Of a stretch of 34,414 nucleotides of DNA, positions 8,411-16,781 are shown in pieces (position 1 is the stretch's first letter; the number at the start of each line of letters is the position of its first letter). The position numbers and the translations under genes were made by a program. Source of the DNA: Candidatus Scalindua sp. (GTDB lineage: Bacteria > Planctomycetota > Brocadiia > Brocadiales > Scalinduaceae); NCBI GenBank assembly GCA_030748215.1, contig JASMMK010000028.1, positions 1 to 34,414 of the forward strand, read 5' to 3'. The notes under the pieces are model-generated. The model had not been told where the DNA came from and searched no databases. It saw nothing but the letters and a program-made list of their open reading frames with translations.

Positions 8411-8896
8411 TTGGCGTATAAAAAAGAAACTGATCAATTAGAAGAAACTGTTGTAAAAATAAATAGATGTACTAATGTGACAAAGGGTGGAAAGAGCATG
8501 AGCTTTAGTGCATTAGTGGTTGTTGGTGATAAAAAAGGAACTGTTGGGTATGGGTTTGGTAAGGCAAGAGAAGTACCGGATGCAGTTGGCAAGGCAGTAA
8601 AAGATGCTAATAGATATACTTATTCAATACCAATTGTTAATGGAACTATACCGCACGAAGTATGGGGATGCTATAAAACGGCAAGGGTATTTATGAAGCC
8701 GGCAGCACCAGGTACAGGGATCAAAGCTGGGACTTCAGCAAGATCTGTTCTGGAATCTGTAGGTATAACCGACATTTTAACAAAGTGTTATGGAACGAGA
8801 AATCCTCTTAATGTTGTGAAGGCTACAACTGAGGGGCTTAAGTCGTTAAAAACCAAGCAGGAAATCGAATTATTGAGAGGTGTTAAGATAGGATGA
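8411..8896 (+). CDS. rpsE: 30S ribosomal protein S5
   Basis: The 161-residue product has the S5 dsRBD-like domain (VTKGGKSMSFSALVVVGD, GYGFGKAREVPDAVGKA) and the C-terminal KCYGTRNPLNVVKAT segment. S5 acts in mRNA unwinding and decoding accuracy. The start is TTG at 8411, preceded by a strong AGGAGG, which is what decides the start. The stop overlaps rplO by four bases. No rpmD (L30) lies between. Confidence 0.98.
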   Translation: MAYKKETDQLEETVVKINRCTNVTKGGKSMSFSALVVVGDKKGTVGYGFGKAREVPDAVGKAVKDANRYTYSIPIVNGTIPHEVWGCYKTARVFMKPAAPGTGIKAGTSARSVLESVGITDILTKCYGTRNPLNVVKATTEGLKSLKTKQEIELLRGVKIG

Positions 8897-9336
8897 ATTT
8901 GATAGATGCTAAGAAAACATTCCAAAAAGTAAAGAAAAGAAAACGTGTAGGGCGTGGAGCGGGGTCTGGTCACGGTAAAACAAGTTGTAAGGGGTTTAAA
9001 GGTCAAAAATCACGTTCAGGTAACAAATTAAGAACGATATTTGAAGGTGGGCAGATGCCTTTATTCCGTAGGATTCCTAAGAGAGGCTTTATCAACCCTT
9101 TTAAAAAGAAGTATACAATTTTGAATATCGAGGATTTTGAATGCTTTGATTCTGGAACTCGTGTGGGTTTGCAGGAATTAAAAGATTCTGGACTGGTAAA
9201 GAATACAAAATATGATTTAAAGGTTTTGGGAGAAGGGGCACTAACTAAATCGCTTACAATTGCTGCACACAAATTTAGTGGAACAGCGATTGCCAAGATA
9301 AAAGATGCGGGAGGAGAAACAGAAGTACTGTCATGA
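8893..9336 (+). CDS. rplO: 50S ribosomal protein L15
   Basis: The 147-residue product has the basic glycine-rich start (KRVGRGAGSGHGKTSCKGFKG) and the GGQMPLFRRIPKRGF motif of L15. L15 is a late-assembly 50S protein. It overlaps rpsE by ATGA upstream and secY by ATGA downstream, linking ribosome and translocon production. Confidence 0.98.
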   Translation: MNLIDAKKTFQKVKKRKRVGRGAGSGHGKTSCKGFKGQKSRSGNKLRTIFEGGQMPLFRRIPKRGFINPFKKKYTILNIEDFECFDSGTRVGLQELKDSGLVKNTKYDLKVLGEGALTKSLTIAAHKFSGTAIAKIKDAGGETEVLS

Positions 9337-10715
9337 TAGAGAAGTTTACAAATATGTTTAAAATTCCTGAGTTAAGGAATAAATTACTGATAACTCTGGG
9401 ATTGCTTGCTGTCTGCAGATTGGGTGTTTTTATTCCTATGCCTGGCATCGATACAGCAGTACTTAAGACGTACTTTCAACAGTTTACTCAATCTGGTGTA
9501 GGTCAGTTGCTAGGCTTGGTTGATTTGTTTGCGGGTGGGGCTATGAGTTCTGGTGCAATCTTCGGCTTGGGGATTATGCCATATATCAGCGCTTCCATTA
9601 TTTTTCAGCTTCTTGTTGGTGTTGTTCCTTTTCTTGAGAGATTACAAAAGGAAGGTGATGCTGGTAGGAAGAAAATAAATCAATACACAAGGCTGACTAC
9701 TGTCGGCTTGTGTCTTTTCCAAGCTTTCATAATGATACGTACTCTGTACGCGATCGAAATTAATGGTGTGTCTGTTGTGCCCATACATATACAGGGCATC
9801 CAGTTTCAGCTTATGGCGGCAGTCCTTTTGACAACTGGAACTGTGTTGTTAATGTGGATTGGAGAGCAGATTGATGCGCACGGTATCGGTAGCGGTATTT
9901 CACTAATTATTATGATAGGAATTATCGACAGGCTGCCGTGGGCCTTTAGTCAGATTTTGCAAAACTTTACTTTCTCTGTAGCACCTGCTGAGCATGAGAT
10001 AGGAATAGCAAAATTGCTGCTGTTGATAGCAATGTTCTTTGGAATAATCGCAGGTGTAGTATATATTACTCAAGGGCAAAGGCGTATTCCTGTGCAGCAG
10101 GCGAAGCATACAAGAGGTAGAAAAGTTTACGGCGGACAGAAGCATTTCCTACCTCTAAAAGTCAATCAAGCGGGAGTTATGCCAATTATTTTTGCACAGT
10201 CACTACTGATCTTTCCTGCTGCTATAACTAAAGGTCTACAAGTCAGGTTTGAACCTGGAACGGTTTGGTTCTGGATTACATCTAGAGTGTCAGAAGCTTT
10301 TTCAGGTGGTTTTGTATATGTAGTTATGTATATTGTATTAATTGCTTTCTTTTGTTATTTTTGGACGGCAATACAGTTTAACCCGAAGGAAATGTCAAAT
10401 AATATGAGAGATTATGGCAGTTTTATTCCTGGTATAAGGCCGGGACATCGAACGGCCGATTATCTTGAAGGGGTCATGAGTAGAATCACACTTGCAGGCG
10501 CTGCCTTTTTGTCATTAATCGCAGTCTTGCCAATGATTATAGCCGGAGGGTTTGAGTTAAACAGAGCCGTTGCCAGTTTTTATGGTGGTACCGGTCTTTT
10601 AATTGTGGTTGGTGTGGCTTTGGATTTAGTACAAAAAGTAGAATCCCATTTGATTATGAGACATTATGATGGCTTTCTGGGTGGTAGTAATAAAGTAAGA
10701 GGCAGAAGGGGTTGA
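9333..10715 (+). CDS. secY: Protein translocase subunit SecY
   Basis: The 460-residue membrane protein has the ten-helix SecY pattern, beginning with the LLITLGLLAVCRLGVFIPMPG first helix and a plug-region segment FAGGAMSSGAIFGLGIMPYI (about residues 68-87). Later signatures include QGQRRIPVQQAKH in the cytosolic loop and the helix-10 segment before the basic C terminus. SecY is the pore of the general secretion channel, working with SecE, SecG and SecA. Its start overlaps rplO, and its stop overlaps the TTG start of adk. Confidence 0.98.
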   Translation: MIEKFTNMFKIPELRNKLLITLGLLAVCRLGVFIPMPGIDTAVLKTYFQQFTQSGVGQLLGLVDLFAGGAMSSGAIFGLGIMPYISASIIFQLLVGVVPFLERLQKEGDAGRKKINQYTRLTTVGLCLFQAFIMIRTLYAIEINGVSVVPIHIQGIQFQLMAAVLLTTGTVLLMWIGEQIDAHGIGSGISLIIMIGIIDRLPWAFSQILQNFTFSVAPAEHEIGIAKLLLLIAMFFGIIAGVVYITQGQRRIPVQQAKHTRGRKVYGGQKHFLPLKVNQAGVMPIIFAQSLLIFPAAITKGLQVRFEPGTVWFWITSRVSEAFSGGFVYVVMYIVLIAFFCYFWTAIQFNPKEMSNNMRDYGSFIPGIRPGHRTADYLEGVMSRITLAGAAFLSLIAVLPMIIAGGFELNRAVASFYGGTGLLIVVGVALDLVQKVESHLIMRHYDGFLGGSNKVRGRRG

Positions 10716-11383
10716 GGCTTGTATTCCATGGCCCTCCTGGTGTGGGTAAAGGTACGCAGGCAGAAGGAATTGGTTTAGAGGAAAATATAAGCCACATTTC
10801 ATCTGGTGATCTTTTGAGGACTGCTGTCGATGCTAAAACAGAGATAGGGCTGAAAGCAAGGGAATATATTGAGAACGGCTTGCTTGTTCCGGATGAGTTA
10901 ATAGTCAATATTGTCGCGGATAAGATAAATTCAGCAGAGTGTGAAAAAGGATTTATTTTAGATGGATTTCCAAGAAACCTATCCCAGGCAAAAGTACTTG
11001 ATAGTACTCTGGAAAAGGTAGGAAAAAAACTAGACAGAGTTTTCAGTTTTACAGCGTCTGAAGAAGTTATAATTACACGTATTTCGGGTAGACGACTTTG
11101 CAAATCATGTGGAGCACACTATCATGAGATATTTAGCTCTCCACAGAAGGAGAATGTGTGTGACAAATGTGGTTCTAAGCTGTTTCAGCGTAAAGATGAC
11201 TATCCTGAAACAATAAAAGTACGATTAAAGGTATATAGAGAACAGACAGAGACGCTAATTGATTACTATAATAAAAAAGGGATATTGGTAGAAGTAGATT
11301 GCAATGGAGACAGAAAAGAAATCCAGGAAAATATTCTGGCTGGATTACAATCCATGTCTGAGGAAAAAAAGGATGTGGAGTAG
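10712..11383 (+). CDS. adk: Adenylate kinase, zinc-LID type
   Basis: The 223-residue enzyme interconverts ATP + AMP and two ADP. The P-loop GPPGVGKGTQ is at residues 7-16, the AMP-site motif DGFPRN at 84-89, and SGDLLR at 31-36. The LID domain holds four cysteines, C130, C133, C150 and C153, the zinc ligand pattern of Gram-positive-type adenylate kinases. The start is a TTG at 10712 inside the end of secY (TTGA overlap). The neighbours secY and map are the usual ones. Confidence 0.97.
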   Translation: MRLVFHGPPGVGKGTQAEGIGLEENISHISSGDLLRTAVDAKTEIGLKAREYIENGLLVPDELIVNIVADKINSAECEKGFILDGFPRNLSQAKVLDSTLEKVGKKLDRVFSFTASEEVIITRISGRRLCKSCGAHYHEIFSSPQKENVCDKCGSKLFQRKDDYPETIKVRLKVYREQTETLIDYYNKKGILVEVDCNGDRKEIQENILAGLQSMSEEKKDVE

Positions 11384-11389
11384 TGCGTT

Positions 11390-12142
11390 GTGATAGTGCG
11401 TAAGTCTGAGCGTGAAATAGAAATAATGCGTAAGGCAGGGAGGATTGTCGCGGATGCACTTGCGATGGTGAGTGAGGTTGCAAGAGAAGGTGTTTCAACA
11501 GAAGATTTAAATACGAAATTAGAAGAATATGTGTTGCAGAAGGGTGGTATACCGGTATTCAAAGGTTACAGGGGCTATCCAAAAAGTATTTGTGCGTCTA
11601 TTAACGAAGAAATAGTTCATGGGATCCCGGATCAGAGAAAACTCAGTAATGGCGATATATTGAGTGTTGACATAGGAGTAGAATTTAACAAATATGTTGC
11701 CGATGCCGCGATAACTATTCCAATAGGAGAGATTTCTGAAGAAGCGAAGTCTTTATTGCGAGTATGTGAAGAATCACTAAATAAGGCTATCGAAAATGCA
11801 TGTACGAATAACAAGTTATCAGACGTTTCAAGGTCGATACAAGAGTATGTTGAAGGTAAAGGGTTTGCTGTAATACGGGATTATACGGGCCATGGCATTG
11901 GTAGGCAGATGCACGAGGATCCACAGATTCCTAACTTTGTCAGCAAAGAATTATTAAAAGCAGACGAAATATTATTACAGGGGATGGCATTAGCAATAGA
12001 GCCGATGATCTGTGTCGGTAAATATGATACGGAAGTCTTGGGAAACAAATGGACTGTTGTAACAAAAGACAGAAAGCTTTCAGCACATTTCGAACATACA
12101 GTTGTGGTTGCAGAAAACGGGGCTGAAATACTTACTATTTAG
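11390..12142 (+). CDS. map: Methionine aminopeptidase, type I
   Basis: The 250-residue product removes the initiator methionine from new proteins. The metal ligands of the pita-bread fold are in place at D94, D105, H168, E204 and E235, and the substrate-binding histidine is H77 in EEIVHGIP. No N-terminal zinc-finger extension or SecA-like tail is present. The start is a GTG at 11390, six bases after adk. The order secY-adk-map-infA is classical. Confidence 0.97.
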   Translation: MIVRKSEREIEIMRKAGRIVADALAMVSEVAREGVSTEDLNTKLEEYVLQKGGIPVFKGYRGYPKSICASINEEIVHGIPDQRKLSNGDILSVDIGVEFNKYVADAAITIPIGEISEEAKSLLRVCEESLNKAIENACTNNKLSDVSRSIQEYVEGKGFAVIRDYTGHGIGRQMHEDPQIPNFVSKELLKADEILLQGMALAIEPMICVGKYDTEVLGNKWTVVTKDRKLSAHFEHTVVVAENGAEILTI

Positions 12143-12189
12143 TGTAAGAGTATCTTGCTTTTACAAAAAGCGCATGCTAAAGTTAATTT

Positions 12190-12408
12190 ATGGCCAAAGA
12201 AGAACCTATAAGAGTTGAAGCAGTCGTAAAGGAGGCATTGCCTAATGCCAAGTTTCGCGTTGGATTGGAAAATGGTCATGAAGTACTTGCACATGTGTCA
12301 GGGAAAATGAGAATGCATTTTATTCGCATTCTTCCAGGTGATAAAGTTACTATAGAAATGTCACCATATGACCTTAGTAAAGGAAGAATTATTTACCGTC
12401 AGGGCTAA
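12190..12408 (+). CDS. infA: Translation initiation factor IF-1
   Basis: The 72-residue product is exactly the family length and has the OB-fold pattern with [29 protein letters not shown] and the C-terminal [16 protein letters not shown]-1 occupies the A site of the 30S subunit during initiation. It sits directly upstream of rpmJ and rpsM as in many bacteria. Confidence 0.98.
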   Translation: MAKEEPIRVEAVVKEALPNAKFRVGLENGHEVLAHVSGKMRMHFIRILPGDKVTIEMSPYDLSKGRIIYRQG

Positions 12409-12420
12409 AAGGGAAAAATC

Positions 12421-12537
12421 ATGAAAGTTAGGGCATCTGTAAAAAGGATATGTGAAAATTGTAAGGTGATAAGGCGTAAAAGAGTTGTACGTGTAATTTG
12501 TACTAACCCAAGACATAAGCAGAGACAAGGAAAATAA
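12421..12537 (+). CDS. rpmJ: 50S ribosomal protein L36, zinc type
   Basis: A small gene of 38 codons plus stop. Translation gives [20 protein letters not shown] followed by a basic stretch, [13 protein letters not shown] and TAA. The zinc ligands are C11, C14, C27 and H32, the standard C+ L36 pattern. It starts 12 bases after infA with AAAGG-like purines just before. Confidence 0.97.
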   Translation: MKVRASVKRICENCKVIRRKRVVRVICTNPRHKQRQGK

Positions 12538-12602
12538 GCTACAACACTGATTCCTTACATGGTCTAAAGAAGATTTATTACATTTTGAAAGGATTACATT
12601 AA

Positions 12603-12989
12603 ATGCCAAGAATTGCAGGAGTTGATATTCCTGGAGAAAAAAGGATTGTTATTTCATTAACTTACATTTATGGGATAAGCAAGCACCTATCACAAAAAGC
12701 ATTAAAAGCTCTTGGAATGGACGAAAATGTTCGAGCAAAGGATGTCTCAGAAGATGATATGAGTGCACTGGGTGTGTACTTGGATAAAAACTTTGTTATT
12801 GAAGGTAATCTGAGAAGACAGGAATCACAGAACATAACAAGACTAAAAAATATAGGGTGTTACAGGGGATTGCGTCATAGATTGGGACTGCCGGCGAGGG
12901 GGCAGAGAACTAAAACTAATGCACGTACACGTAAGGGAAAGAAGAGGACAGTATCTGTGAAGAAGGGTATAAAGGAAATGAAAGGGTAA
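12603..12989 (+). CDS. rpsM: 30S ribosomal protein S13
   Basis: The 128-residue product starts [21 protein letters not shown] and carries [28 protein letters not shown], the S13 C-terminal signature. S13 bridges 30S head and 50S and touches P-site tRNA. An AAAGGA Shine-Dalgarno precedes the ATG. In most bacteria rpsK follows immediately; here a methyltransferase gene of about 840 bases intervenes. Confidence 0.98.
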   Translation: MPRIAGVDIPGEKRIVISLTYIYGISKHLSQKALKALGMDENVRAKDVSEDDMSALGVYLDKNFVIEGNLRRQESQNITRLKNIGCYRGLRHRLGLPARGQRTKTNARTRKGKKRTVSVKKGIKEMKG

Positions 12990-13013
12990 TGATCTAACCT
13001 TCAATCAAAGGCA

Positions 13014-13850
13014 ATGAAAATTATCAATAAAGCTGAAATAATTAATCTACTAGAGGAAGAGGACAGCATATCAAACCCACTTGGATTTAGACACAGCAAT
13101 GGGTTGTTAAAGAAGGATATGAACAAGAAGATTAATGAGATTGCCGGCTTTTGTGAGCAAATATTAAAGGTTCTAAATAAATATAATAAAAAAGAGGAAA
13201 TTGTTTTTCTTGAATGTTCATGTGGCAAATCATATCTTTCATTTGTCTTAAGTTACATTTTTGAAAAAGAGTTTAATACAAAACCTTTTTTCTTCGGTGT
13301 AGATACAAACGATGAACTAATAAGCAGATGTGAGAAGATCAGGGGCGACTTGCGTTATGAAAATATGGTCTTTAAGCATGGAAGAACTATAGATTTCGAT
13401 ACAGATAAAAAAATAGATGTGGTTATTGCGCTACATGCATGTAATACGGCTACTGATGAGGCTATCGCTAAGGGTATTCAGATTGGGGCCAGGTATATTA
13501 TGGTGGTACCGTGTTGTCAGGGGCAATTGCGCTCTCAGATTAAAGATCAACACCCTCTGACGACAGTAACTCAATTTGGTTTACTAAGAAGTAAGCTTGC
13601 GGATATATTGACAGATGCGTTGAGATCACAATTCCTTTTGGGAAATGGATATTATGTTGAGCTTTTAGAAATAGTACCTCCCAAATTGACTCCAAAGAAT
13701 ATTTTGATATCAGCAAGGAAGACTAAGAATACGAATAAAAGGAGTTTAGAGGGATATCACCAGCTAAACAATACATTTAATACTGACTTCAGCTTACAGG
13801 ACTATTTCTGTGAACAGTCATTAAATGATGATCAGGTCTGTGCTTGTTAG
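13014..13850 (+). CDS. Class I SAM-dependent methyltransferase, METTL25/GSTCD-like (Methyltransf_32 type)
   Basis: The 278-residue product looks like a Rossmann-fold methyltransferase. Motif I is ECSCGKSYLS at residues 67-76, the acidic SAM-ribose position is in GVDTN (95-99), and motif IV is seen as ALHACNTATDEAI. A strand ending VVPCCQ (164-169) and TPKN (226-229) match the Methyltransf_32/METTL25-like family as I know it. The substrate is unknown. Its place between rpsM and rpsK, 24 bases after rpsM and on the same strand, suggests a ribosome- or RNA-related role, but this is inference. Motif I has ECSCGKS rather than the usual D-x-G-x-G-x-G form. The cysteine-rich C terminus (VCAC) is odd. 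Confidence 0.75.
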   Translation: MKIINKAEIINLLEEEDSISNPLGFRHSNGLLKKDMNKKINEIAGFCEQILKVLNKYNKKEEIVFLECSCGKSYLSFVLSYIFEKEFNTKPFFFGVDTNDELISRCEKIRGDLRYENMVFKHGRTIDFDTDKKIDVVIALHACNTATDEAIAKGIQIGARYIMVVPCCQGQLRSQIKDQHPLTTVTQFGLLRSKLADILTDALRSQFLLGNGYYVELLEIVPPKLTPKNILISARKTKNTNKRSLEGYHQLNNTFNTDFSLQDYFCEQSLNDDQVCAC

Positions 13851-13900
13851 CTTTATTAGGAAAAATAGACTTCACTTTTGAAAAAGATAGGATAATTTAA

Positions 13901-14275
13901 ATGGGTAAAAAGAAGGAGAAGCGTAGTGTTGCGAAAGCCGTTGTACACGTAAAGGCAACTTTTAATAATACATATATTACGGTAGCTGATGTCTATGGCG
14001 AAACATTATGCTGGGCTAGCGCAGGAACAGTTGGCTTCAAAGGATCTAGGAAAAGTACACCCTTTGCGGCGCAAAGGGCTGCAAGAAATGTTGCAGAGAG
14101 GGCTAGAAAAAGATTTGGAGTTAGAGAAGTTGAAGTTAGAGTAAAGGGGCCTGGTCCAGGAAGAGAATCGGCTATTACAGCTCTGCAGGAAGCAGGTCTT
14201 GTTGTTAGAGCTATCGAGGATGTTACACCTTTACCTCATAATGGCTGCCGTCCAAGAAAAAAGAGAAGAGTTTAG
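13901..14275 (+). CDS. rpsK: 30S ribosomal protein S11
   Basis: The 124-residue product has [35 protein letters not shown] and the closing [14 protein letters not shown], all S11 hallmarks. S11 forms the 30S platform and lines the E site near the Shine-Dalgarno helix. The ATG is preceded by AGGA. It is separated from rpsM by the methyltransferase gene. Confidence 0.98.
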   Translation: MGKKKEKRSVAKAVVHVKATFNNTYITVADVYGETLCWASAGTVGFKGSRKSTPFAAQRAARNVAERARKRFGVREVEVRVKGPGPGRESAITALQEAGLVVRAIEDVTPLPHNGCRPRKKRRV

Positions 14276-14282
14276 TGGTATT

Positions 14283-14303
14283 TCTTCTTTTGAAATAAGA
14301 AGA
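14283..14303 (+). other. Small hairpin in the rpsK-rpsD gap
   Basis: The bases TCTTCTT (14283-14289) can pair with AAGAAGA (14297-14303) around a seven-base loop. It sits between rpsK and rpsD. In E. coli S4 controls the alpha operon from a leader before rpsM. I see no evidence that this hairpin plays such a role, and the stem is short and A/T-rich. Confidence 0.2.
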
Positions 14304-14353
14304 GTGAGAAATAATAATTTAGTATAAATTTTGATTTATGAAAAGGGAAGAAG

Positions 14354-14983
14354 ATGGCAAGACATGTAGACCCTAAATGTAGATTGTGTAGAAGAGAAGG
14401 CGTGAAACTGTATCTTAAAGGATACCGCTGCGAAACTGCAAAATGCAGTATAGCGAAAAGAAGAGGTGTTCCTGGCGGTAGAGCGTCAAAAAGGGTGAGG
14501 AAATTGTCTTCATATGGAATACATTTTAGGGAAAAGCAGAAACTGAAGAGATTCTATGGTGTTTTCGAAAGACAGTTTATAAGATATTATCATAAAGCGG
14601 AAAGAAAAGAAGGTAATACTGGGGAGAATTTACTTATATTGCTGGAAAGAAGACTTGATAATGTTTTGTGCCATATTGGATATGGGCATTCCCGAAGCCA
14701 CTCCAGGCAGATCATCAATCACGGTCACATAACAGTAAACGGCAAAAAGGTAGACATTCCTTCTTTCTTAGTTAAACAGGGGGACGTAATTAAACCTGTA
14801 GACAAGGAAGCTGATATAAATATGATAAAAATGAATGTAGAATCAAATAAGGATCGCAAGCAGCCATCTTGGTTAGAACGGGGAGATGGTGATTTAGATG
14901 GCCGTATTCTGCAACTTCCTAATAGGGACGAAGTTTCAGTAGATATACAGGAACAGCTTGTCATTGAGCTTTGCTCGAAATAA
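14354..14983 (+). CDS. rpsD: 30S ribosomal protein S4, zinc type
   Basis: The 209-residue product has the S4 RNA-binding domain (RRLDNVLCHIGYGHSRSHSRQIINHGHITVNG). The N terminus carries C9, C12, C26 and C31, the zinc-binding spacing of C+ S4 proteins such as that of Thermus. S4 nucleates 30S body assembly and can act in antitermination and in alpha-operon feedback in E. coli. The next gene, rpoA, follows after a 186-base gap. Confidence 0.98.
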   Translation: MARHVDPKCRLCRREGVKLYLKGYRCETAKCSIAKRRGVPGGRASKRVRKLSSYGIHFREKQKLKRFYGVFERQFIRYYHKAERKEGNTGENLLILLERRLDNVLCHIGYGHSRSHSRQIINHGHITVNGKKVDIPSFLVKQGDVIKPVDKEADINMIKMNVESNKDRKQPSWLERGDGDLDGRILQLPNRDEVSVDIQEQLVIELCSK

Positions 14984-15083
14984 ACTAAATAATTATTTTA
15001 TATTAATAAAGTTGTATAGTAGACATTTAAATTTATGAAATCCTACCTTGAGTGTTTTGCCCAAATAAAGGCTTTTTTAGACT

Positions 15084-15129
15084 TATAATGGTTCAACCTA
15101 ATTAAAATAAAAGGCCTTCTGCGGGAGGC
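15084..15129 (+). promoter_or_regulatory. Possible promoter -10 and leader hairpin before rpoA
   Basis: The 186-base gap before rpoA is larger than others in this cluster. It contains a perfect TATAAT (15084-15089), but no convincing -35 at 16-18 bases upstream. Downstream, GCCTTC (15114-15119) can pair with GGAGGC (15124-15129) around a four-base loop, without a T-run. A separate rpoA promoter with a structured leader is plausible, but the sequence is A+T-rich, so a chance TATAAT is possible. Confidence 0.3.
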
Positions 15130-15169
15130 TATATTCAGAGTGATTTAATGGTAGGAAGGAGGAGCGTGT

Positions 15170-16201
15170 ATGCGAATCAGATGGAGGGAATTTGAGCTGC
15201 CAAATAGAGTCAGTGCAGAAAAGGAAACATATACTGACTTTTATGGAAAGTTCATTGCTGAACCTTTTGAGCGAGGTTTTGGAATAACTATTGGAAATGG
15301 TTTGAGGAGAATCTTGCTTTCATCGATAGAAGGAAGTGCCGTGACATCGGCCAAAATTGATGGTGTTGAGCATGAGTTCAGTACTATTCCGAATGTGGTA
15401 GAAGATACAATTGATATTATTCTTAATATTAAGAATCTAGTTGTACAATTACATACCGATAAACCCAGAAAAATAAGGATAGAAACGAAGAAAAAAGGCA
15501 TAGTAACAGCAGCAGATATCATTACTGATGATGGTGTGGATGTTATTAATAAAGATCTTCACATAGCTACTATTTCAGATAATGTAGATTTTAATGTTGA
15601 AATGGAAGTTAAAAAGGGAAGAGGCTATAAAACAGCAGAGGAAAATGGAGTTGGAGGTTCTGAAGTTGGGATGATTCCTATTGACGCAATATTTTCTCCC
15701 GTTTGTAAAACCAAGATACGAGTAGAAGAGACTCGAGTAGGTAGAAGAACAAATTACGATAAGTTGATTATTGAAATCTGGACAAATGGTATTATTTCAC
15801 CTGAGATGGCGCTTACAGAGGCATCAAAGGTCTTCAGAAAGCACTTAAATCCGTTTGTGCATTACTTTGAGTTGGGTAGAGAGCTACCAAATGCTGGTGA
15901 GAAACAGATAGAACAAGTGGATGAACAGGTGGAAGATTCTGAAGATGAAGTAAAGAAGAAAGCAGTGGTGTCTGTTGCCGAGTTGGATTTGTCTGTCAGG
16001 GCTTCAAATTGTTTAGAGTATGCTAATATAAAGACTGTTAACGAGCTTATTACAAAAGAAGAAGATGAGTTGTTAGAATTGAAAAATTTTGGAAAAACAA
16101 CGCTAGTGGAAATTAAGAAAAAGCTTAACCAGTTGGGTTTGTCATTTAAGGAACCAGGAGACGTAAATCGAGCAGGAAAGGAATTGTCGCATGAGGCATA
16201 G
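15170..16201 (+). CDS. rpoA: DNA-directed RNA polymerase subunit alpha
   Basis: The 343-residue product has the N-terminal dimerisation domain with the YGKFIAEPFERGFGITIGNGLRR-like opening (around residues 25-47) and a C-terminal domain with VAELDLSVRASNCLE and LLELKNFGKTTLVEI, the part that binds promoter UP elements and activators. The linker (about residues 245-265) is acid-rich. A strong AGGAGG precedes the ATG. Its last 11 bases overlap rplQ. Confidence 0.98.
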   Translation: MRIRWREFELPNRVSAEKETYTDFYGKFIAEPFERGFGITIGNGLRRILLSSIEGSAVTSAKIDGVEHEFSTIPNVVEDTIDIILNIKNLVVQLHTDKPRKIRIETKKKGIVTAADIITDDGVDVINKDLHIATISDNVDFNVEMEVKKGRGYKTAEENGVGGSEVGMIPIDAIFSPVCKTKIRVEETRVGRRTNYDKLIIEIWTNGIISPEMALTEASKVFRKHLNPFVHYFELGRELPNAGEKQIEQVDEQVEDSEDEVKKKAVVSVAELDLSVRASNCLEYANIKTVNELITKEEDELLELKNFGKTTLVEIKKKLNQLGLSFKEPGDVNRAGKELSHEA

Positions 16202-16754
16202 GAAAAGAGAAAAACATTTAGGCAGAACATCCAGCCATAGAAAAGCGTTGCGAGCCAATATGGCCAATAGCCTTTTCACCTATGGTAGGATTATTACGAC
16301 TAAGGAGAAGGCTAAATATATTCGTCCGTTCGTAGAAAAGCTAATTACAACGGCGAAAAAAGGCATTATAAAGAAGGAGGTAGATAAGCTTGCTTATATT
16401 CACTATTATCGGCAGGTTCTGTCAAAACTAAACAATAAGGAAGTTGTGAGAAAACTGTTCGGTGAGGGCGATTGGAGAGAGTCCGGTGGAATTGCTGAAA
16501 GATATTTGGAGCGTAATGGGGGCTATACCAGAATTCTTACACTTTCAGGGAGTAGGTTGGGTGTTTTGTCCGGCAGCAGTGTTGGAGACGTACCGGAACT
16601 AGAGTATAAAATGGAAGGTTATGAACGGAAACTTCGCTTGGTAGGAAATCGTTTGGGAGACAATGCCAGCAGAGTTATTTTTGAATTAATAGGGGATGTG
16701 GAAGAGGAAATAGAGATAGCGCCTAAGGTGTCAGTGGCGGAAGAGAAGGAATAG
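16191..16754 (+). CDS. rplQ: 50S ribosomal protein L17 with internal insertion
   Basis: The 187-residue product begins MRHRKREKHLGRTSSHRKAL and has GGYTRIL (residues 110-116) and RLGDNAS (154-160), the L17 core. In E. coli L17 these two motifs are joined by only a few residues. Here about 32 extra residues separate them. The segments ILTLSGSRLG (115-124) and KLRLVGNRLG (147-156) resemble each other, so the insertion may be an old tandem duplication. A short acidic tail follows. L17 lies at the tunnel exit. The start overlaps rpoA by 11 bases. Confidence 0.96.
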   Translation: MRHRKREKHLGRTSSHRKALRANMANSLFTYGRIITTKEKAKYIRPFVEKLITTAKKGIIKKEVDKLAYIHYYRQVLSKLNNKEVVRKLFGEGDWRESGGIAERYLERNGGYTRILTLSGSRLGVLSGSSVGDVPELEYKMEGYERKLRLVGNRLGDNASRVIFELIGDVEEEIEIAPKVSVAEEKE

Positions 16755-16781
16755 ATTTTAACCTAATTTGTTGCTATAAAA

